From Pseudomonadota bacterium (GTDB lineage Bacteria > Pseudomonadota > Gammaproteobacteria > Xanthomonadales > Xanthomonadaceae), in NCBI GenBank assembly GCA_025355485.1, contig JANXZP010000041.1, forward strand, positions 1 to 9,733: 9,733 bases of DNA. The letters are read 5' to 3'. The notes beneath the pieces were generated by a model that worked only from the letters and a program-made list of their open reading frames with translations, was not told where the DNA came from and searched no databases. Positions within the stretch are counted from its first letter, which is position 1, and every line of letters starts with the position of its first letter. The position numbers were made by a program, and so were the translations under genes. This document shows, piece after piece, positions 7,188 through 9,733 of this stretch.

Positions 7188-8636
7188 TCAATGCGTCTTG
7201 TCGGATTTGGGTTTGGTCGAATCGGATTTGACTGGCTTGACCTTGGCCGGCTCGCGCTTGTCCGAACGCGCCGGATCGTTCGGATCGAGCAGATCGTCCG
7301 GACGGCGATCGATCGCGCTGCGGTTGGCATGGGTCAGGTACGTGCCGGCAACGCGCTGCACGTCGTCCGAAGTCACGCCATCGATCCAATCCGGCACCTG
7401 GTTGACGACGCGCGCATCGCCCCAGAGCGACTGCAGGATCGCGAGCCGGTCGGCGCGATCGGCGAATCCTTCGATGCCGTCGTACCAGTCGGCAAGCATG
7501 CGCGTCTTGAGTCGCTGCAGCGTCGCGGCGTCCACGCCCTCGTGCTGGATGCGCGCGACCTGCACGTCGATCGCGGCCAGCAGCGCATCGGCCTTGCCAT
7601 CGTTCTTGTAGGTGATCATCAGCGTGTAAAGCGTCGGGCCGTCGTATTCCCACGGCGAACCGCTACCGGTGAAATCGTCGACCTGCACCGCGAGCGCCTT
7701 GCCCTTGACCAGGTCCTGGTACAGCCGCGATGCATCGCCGCCGGCAAGCAACTCGCCGAACACGACCATCGCCGCCTGGTCCTTGCTGCCGCGCGACGGC
7801 ATCTTCCAACCGACCGCCAGCGCGGGCAATCGCGCAAGCGCGTCGCCCTGCACGATGCGTTTCTCGGCGGTATTCAGCGGTTCGCTGACATCCGGGCGCG
7901 GCGGTGTTGCGCGTGCAGGGACTTTTCCGAAATATTTCTGCGCGAGCGCGAAACCCTGTTCCGGCGTCACGTCGCCGGCGATGCCGAGCACCGCATTGTT
8001 CGGGCCGTAGAAATCGCGATGGAAACCGCGCACATCGTCGAGGCTGGCCTTGTCCAGGTCCTCGAAACTGCCGTAACCGTCGTGGCCGTTCTCCCATTTG
8101 CCGAACGCGAGCATCGGCAGGCCGGTCCACGCGAAGCCACCGTAGGGCTGGTTCTTGACGTTGACGTTGATTTCTTCCTTCACCACGTCGCGCTGACCGT
8201 CCAGGCTCTTCTTCGTGAAAGCCAGCGTCTTCATGCGATCGGCTTCCAGCCACAACAGCGGTTCGAGCGCGGACACCGGCGCCTGCTCGATGTAGCTGGT
8301 GTAGTCCGGATGGGTCGAACCGTTGTTGTCGCCGCCGCCACCGCTGGTGACGCGATCGAACACGCCCTGCGGCGCGTTCGGCGTGCCTTCGAACATCAGG
8401 TGTTCGAACAGGTGGGCAAAACCGGTGCGGTTGCGCGGCTCGGTGCGGATGCCGACGCGGTAGATCACGCTGATGCCGACGGTCGGCGAGCTGTGGTCCT
8501 CGGACACGACGACGGTCAGGCCGTTGTCGAGCTTCTTCACCGCGATCGGCAGGTTCCAGCGGTCGGTGGTATTTGCAGCGGCTGTAGCCACGATCAGGCA
8601 CCCGGTAATGACACAGGTCGTTGCACGCAGGGACAT
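7188..8636 (-). CDS. M16 zinc metallopeptidase, HxxEH subunit of a probable M16B heterodimer (482 aa)
   Basis: First gene of the M16 operon and the zinc-bearing partner. Seen: a signal peptide at about 1-21 (MSLRATTCVITGCLIVATAAA), the M16 opening LDNGLTVVV (36-44), then the inverted zinc motif in FAHLFEHLMFEGT with H75, E78 and H79, and the third ligand glutamate in VVKEEINVN (E154 or E155). The YGP-N-VLGIAGDV segment at about 210-223 closes the first half. The second half keeps GGDASRLYQDL with R304, but the usual tyrosine position reads V317 (KALAVQVDD), so the Arg/Tyr pair is incomplete. The last 30 residues are charged and Lys/Ser/Pro-rich. ATG 8636 is preferred because it gives a clean signal peptide and has GGAAA seven bases ahead; ATG 8648 and 8684 are less likely. 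The partner gene begins 7 bp downstream, so both subunits should be made together in the periplasm. Substrate unknown. Confidence 0.9.
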   Translation of the reverse strand: MSLRATTCVITGCLIVATAAANTTDRWNLPIAVKKLDNGLTVVVSEDHSSPTVGISVIYRVGIRTEPRNRTGFAHLFEHLMFEGTPNAPQGVFDRVTSGGGGDNNGSTHPDYTSYIEQAPVSALEPLLWLEADRMKTLAFTKKSLDGQRDVVKEEINVNVKNQPYGGFAWTGLPMLAFGKWENGHDGYGSFEDLDKASLDDVRGFHRDFYGPNNAVLGIAGDVTPEQGFALAQKYFGKVPARATPPRPDVSEPLNTAEKRIVQGDALARLPALAVGWKMPSRGSKDQAAMVVFGELLAGGDASRLYQDLVKGKALAVQVDDFTGSGSPWEYDGPTLYTLMITYKNDGKADALLAAIDVQVARIQHEGVDAATLQRLKTRMLADWYDGIEGFADRADRLAILQSLWGDARVVNQVPDWIDGVTSDDVQRVAGTYLTHANRSAIDRRPDDLLDPNDPARSDKREPAKVKPVKSDSTKPKSDKTH

Positions 8637-9068
8637 TGCTGTTTCCATGAAAGCGACGCGCAAGCCTACTCTGCCGCTGCGCATCGCGGAAAGGGCAACG
8701 CGCAGTCGACGGCGACGCGTCCCTGAATCGCGCGTTCATCCGCACGGCACGGCGGCTTGGATTCGCGTACACTTCACCGGTTAGCGCGCCGCGGCTTGCA
8801 TTCCCGCCCGGTCTTACCGACGCTGCATGCCCGCACCGCCTGCGATTGACCGCATGGTTCCGGCAGCAACGTCCGGCCATTACCGCCTGTTTCGATGCGC
8901 AAACCCGGAGACCGCCGTCGGCGGCTCCGCACATCGTTGTCTCCTCGCAGCGCGGTTTCAGGGAACGCTTCGGGAATTTGCGATCTTCTTCGATCGAAGG
9001 CGTACAGCCCTGTGCTGTTTCGTCATCGCGCGCATGCGATCGGCAAATATTTACTCGGAGTTTTTCCA
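8637..9068. other. 432-bp gene-free region between divergent M16 operon and rhlE
   Basis: This must hold the promoters of both the M16 operon (minus) and the helicase gene (plus), but I find no convincing -35/-10 pair on either strand. It contains several inverted repeats: CGGAG-A-CCGCCG-T-CGGCGG-CTCCG (8906-8929), the perfect palindrome CTTCGATCGAAG (8988-8999), and ACAGC/GCTGT around CCTGT (9004-9018). Small open frames here (for example 8827-9072) show no recognisable domain or ribosome binding site, and I do not call them genes. No tRNA, 4.5S or 6S RNA is recognisable. Confidence 0.6.
8906..8929. other. GC-rich hairpin in the rhlE upstream region
   Basis: An 11-bp interrupted stem: CGGAG pairs with CTCCG, and CCGCCG with CGGCGG, with one unpaired A on the left side and a tight loop. 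There is no T run on either side, so it is not a standard terminator. It could be part of a structured 5' leader of the helicase mRNA, about 140 nt before the start codon, or a chance GC palindrome. Confidence 0.35.
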
Positions 9069-9733
9069 ATGACGTTTGAAACCCTCGGGCTTTCGCCCGC
9101 AATCGTGCGCGCGCTCACCGATCTTCACTACACCACCCCTACCCCGGTCCAGGCCGAAGCGATCCCGCTCGCGCTTGCCGGACGCGACCTGCTCGGCAGC
9201 GCGCAGACCGGCACCGGCAAGACTGCAGCGTTCGCGCTGCCGATCCTGCAGCGCCTGTTCGCGAACCAGGATCCGAACGCGCGTAACCGCAAGGTGATCC
9301 GCGCGCTGATCCTCACCCCGACCCGCGAACTCGCGGTGCAGGTCAACGACAGCATCCGCGGCTACGCCAAGCACCTGCGCCTGCAGGTGTCTCCGATGTA
9401 CGGCGGTTCGAGCATGCGCACCCAGTTCGACGAACTGCGTCGCGGCATCGATATCCTGGTCGCCACGCCGGGGCGTTTGATGGATCACATGCAGCGCCGC
9501 AGCGTGGACCTGTCGGGCGTCGAGATCCTTGTGCTTGACGAAGCCGACCGCATGCTCGACATGGGCTTCCTGCCCGCGATCAAGACCGTCCTCGGCGCGC
9601 TGCCGAAGCAGCGGCAGACGCTGCTGTTCTCGGCCACGTTCGAGGACGAGATCAAGAAGCTCGCCAACCAGTTCATGTACAACCCGGCCGAAGTGCAGTG
9701 CGCCGCGCGCAACTCGGTCGCATCGACCGTCAC
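9069..9733 (+). CDS. rhlE: RhlE-type DEAD-box ATP-dependent RNA helicase, N-terminal 221 residues, cut by window edge
   Basis: Cytoplasmic ATP-dependent RNA helicase of the RhlE/DeaD group, which remodels RNA during ribosome assembly and RNA decay. Seen in order: the Q motif with F3 and TPTPVQ (Q28), motif I AQTGTGKT (45-52), Ia PTRELA (84-89), GG (112-113), Ib TPGR (133-136), motif II DEAD (157-160) and motif III SAT (188-190). The first RecA-like domain is almost complete; the second, with motifs IV-VI, and any basic tail lie outside the window. The opening FETLGLSPAIVRAL and the GRDLLGSAQTGTGKTAAF block favour RhlE over SrmB, DbpA or DeaD, but the C-terminus would be needed to be sure. The ATG at 9069 has CGGAG eight bases upstream. 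No stop occurs before the right edge. The gene diverges from the M16 operon. Confidence 0.9.
   Translation, partial: MTFETLGLSPAIVRALTDLHYTTPTPVQAEAIPLALAGRDLLGSAQTGTGKTAAFALPILQRLFANQDPNARNRKVIRALILTPTRELAVQVNDSIRGYAKHLRLQVSPMYGGSSMRTQFDELRRGIDILVATPGRLMDHMQRRSVDLSGVEILVLDEADRMLDMGFLPAIKTVLGALPKQRQTLLFSATFEDEIKKLANQFMYNPAEVQCAARNSVASTV

Noticed and set aside
6795..8726. 643-codon open frame on the plus strand
   Set aside because: It lies antisense to both M16 genes, which have clear motifs, signal peptides and ribosome binding sites. Its product is Arg/Val/His-rich without domains, as expected from an antisense frame in GC-rich DNA.
8790..8900. Possible 4.5S RNA (ffs) because of a GGTTCCGGCAGCAACG stretch
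   Set aside because: The conserved GGTCAGGTCCGGAAGGAAGCAGCC core is absent on both strands, and no long hairpin surrounds it.
8827..9072. Possible small protein of 81 codons (and a 77-codon one at 8846-9079) upstream of rhlE
   Set aside because: No ribosome binding site, no recognisable domain or signal, and both run into the helicase start region; more likely leader DNA.
7663..9102. 479-codon minus-strand frame reaching into rhlE
   Set aside because: Shadow of the first M16 gene with an extremely Arg-rich product; upstream part is antisense to the helicase start.

Overview
The window is GC-rich, densely coded gammaproteobacterial chromosome. The protein repertoire (glutathione reductase, SlyD with a short His tail, RhlE-type helicase, paired M16 peptidases, a serine hydrolase with a membrane tail) and a CCCTCTCCC/GGGAGAGGG REP-type repeat suggest the Xanthomonadales (Lysobacterales), perhaps Rhodanobacteraceae or a Lysobacter relative. 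This placement is inference; there is no rRNA or marker gene to fix it. I see no tRNA, rRNA, CRISPR array, insertion sequence or phage gene.

Layout. Bases 1-4861 are read on the minus strand. In transcription order they hold a SlyD-type peptidyl-prolyl isomerase (4861-4379), an exported beta-lactamase-fold serine hydrolase with four C-terminal membrane helices (4280-2316), a DadA-like FAD-dependent D-amino acid dehydrogenase (2281-1031), a REP/REPIN-like inverted repeat (1013-914), and the first 288 codons of glutathione reductase, which runs off the left edge (865-1). On the plus strand, diverging from slyD, lies a small NlpC/P60 cell-wall peptidase with a probable lipoprotein signal (4923-5498). 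It converges on a two-gene M16 metallopeptidase operon on the minus strand (8636-7188, then 7180-5534). A gene-free 432-bp region follows, then the first 221 codons of an RhlE-type DEAD-box RNA helicase on the plus strand (9069 to the right edge).

How the genes fit together. The M16 pair is the clearest functional unit: the upstream protein has the zinc-binding HxxEH but lacks the C-terminal tyrosine, while the downstream protein has lost HxxEH but keeps the Arg/Tyr pair. This is the pattern of a heterodimeric M16B peptidase with one composite active site, and the genes are tightly coupled (7 bp apart, stop codon within the ribosome binding site). The serine hydrolase and D-amino acid dehydrogenase are 34 bp apart and could form a small module that releases and oxidises D-amino acids or D-peptides, but the hydrolase substrate is unknown. 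The REP-like element, whose last hairpin on the minus strand is followed by a T run, probably separates this module from gor.

Nothing in the window is a clearly new defence or mobile system. The points most worth a second look are the split M16 pair with its charged low-complexity segments at the gene junction, the membrane-tailed hydrolase next to the D-amino acid dehydrogenase, the REPIN-like element, and an unusual residue in the NADPH-binding site of glutathione reductase.
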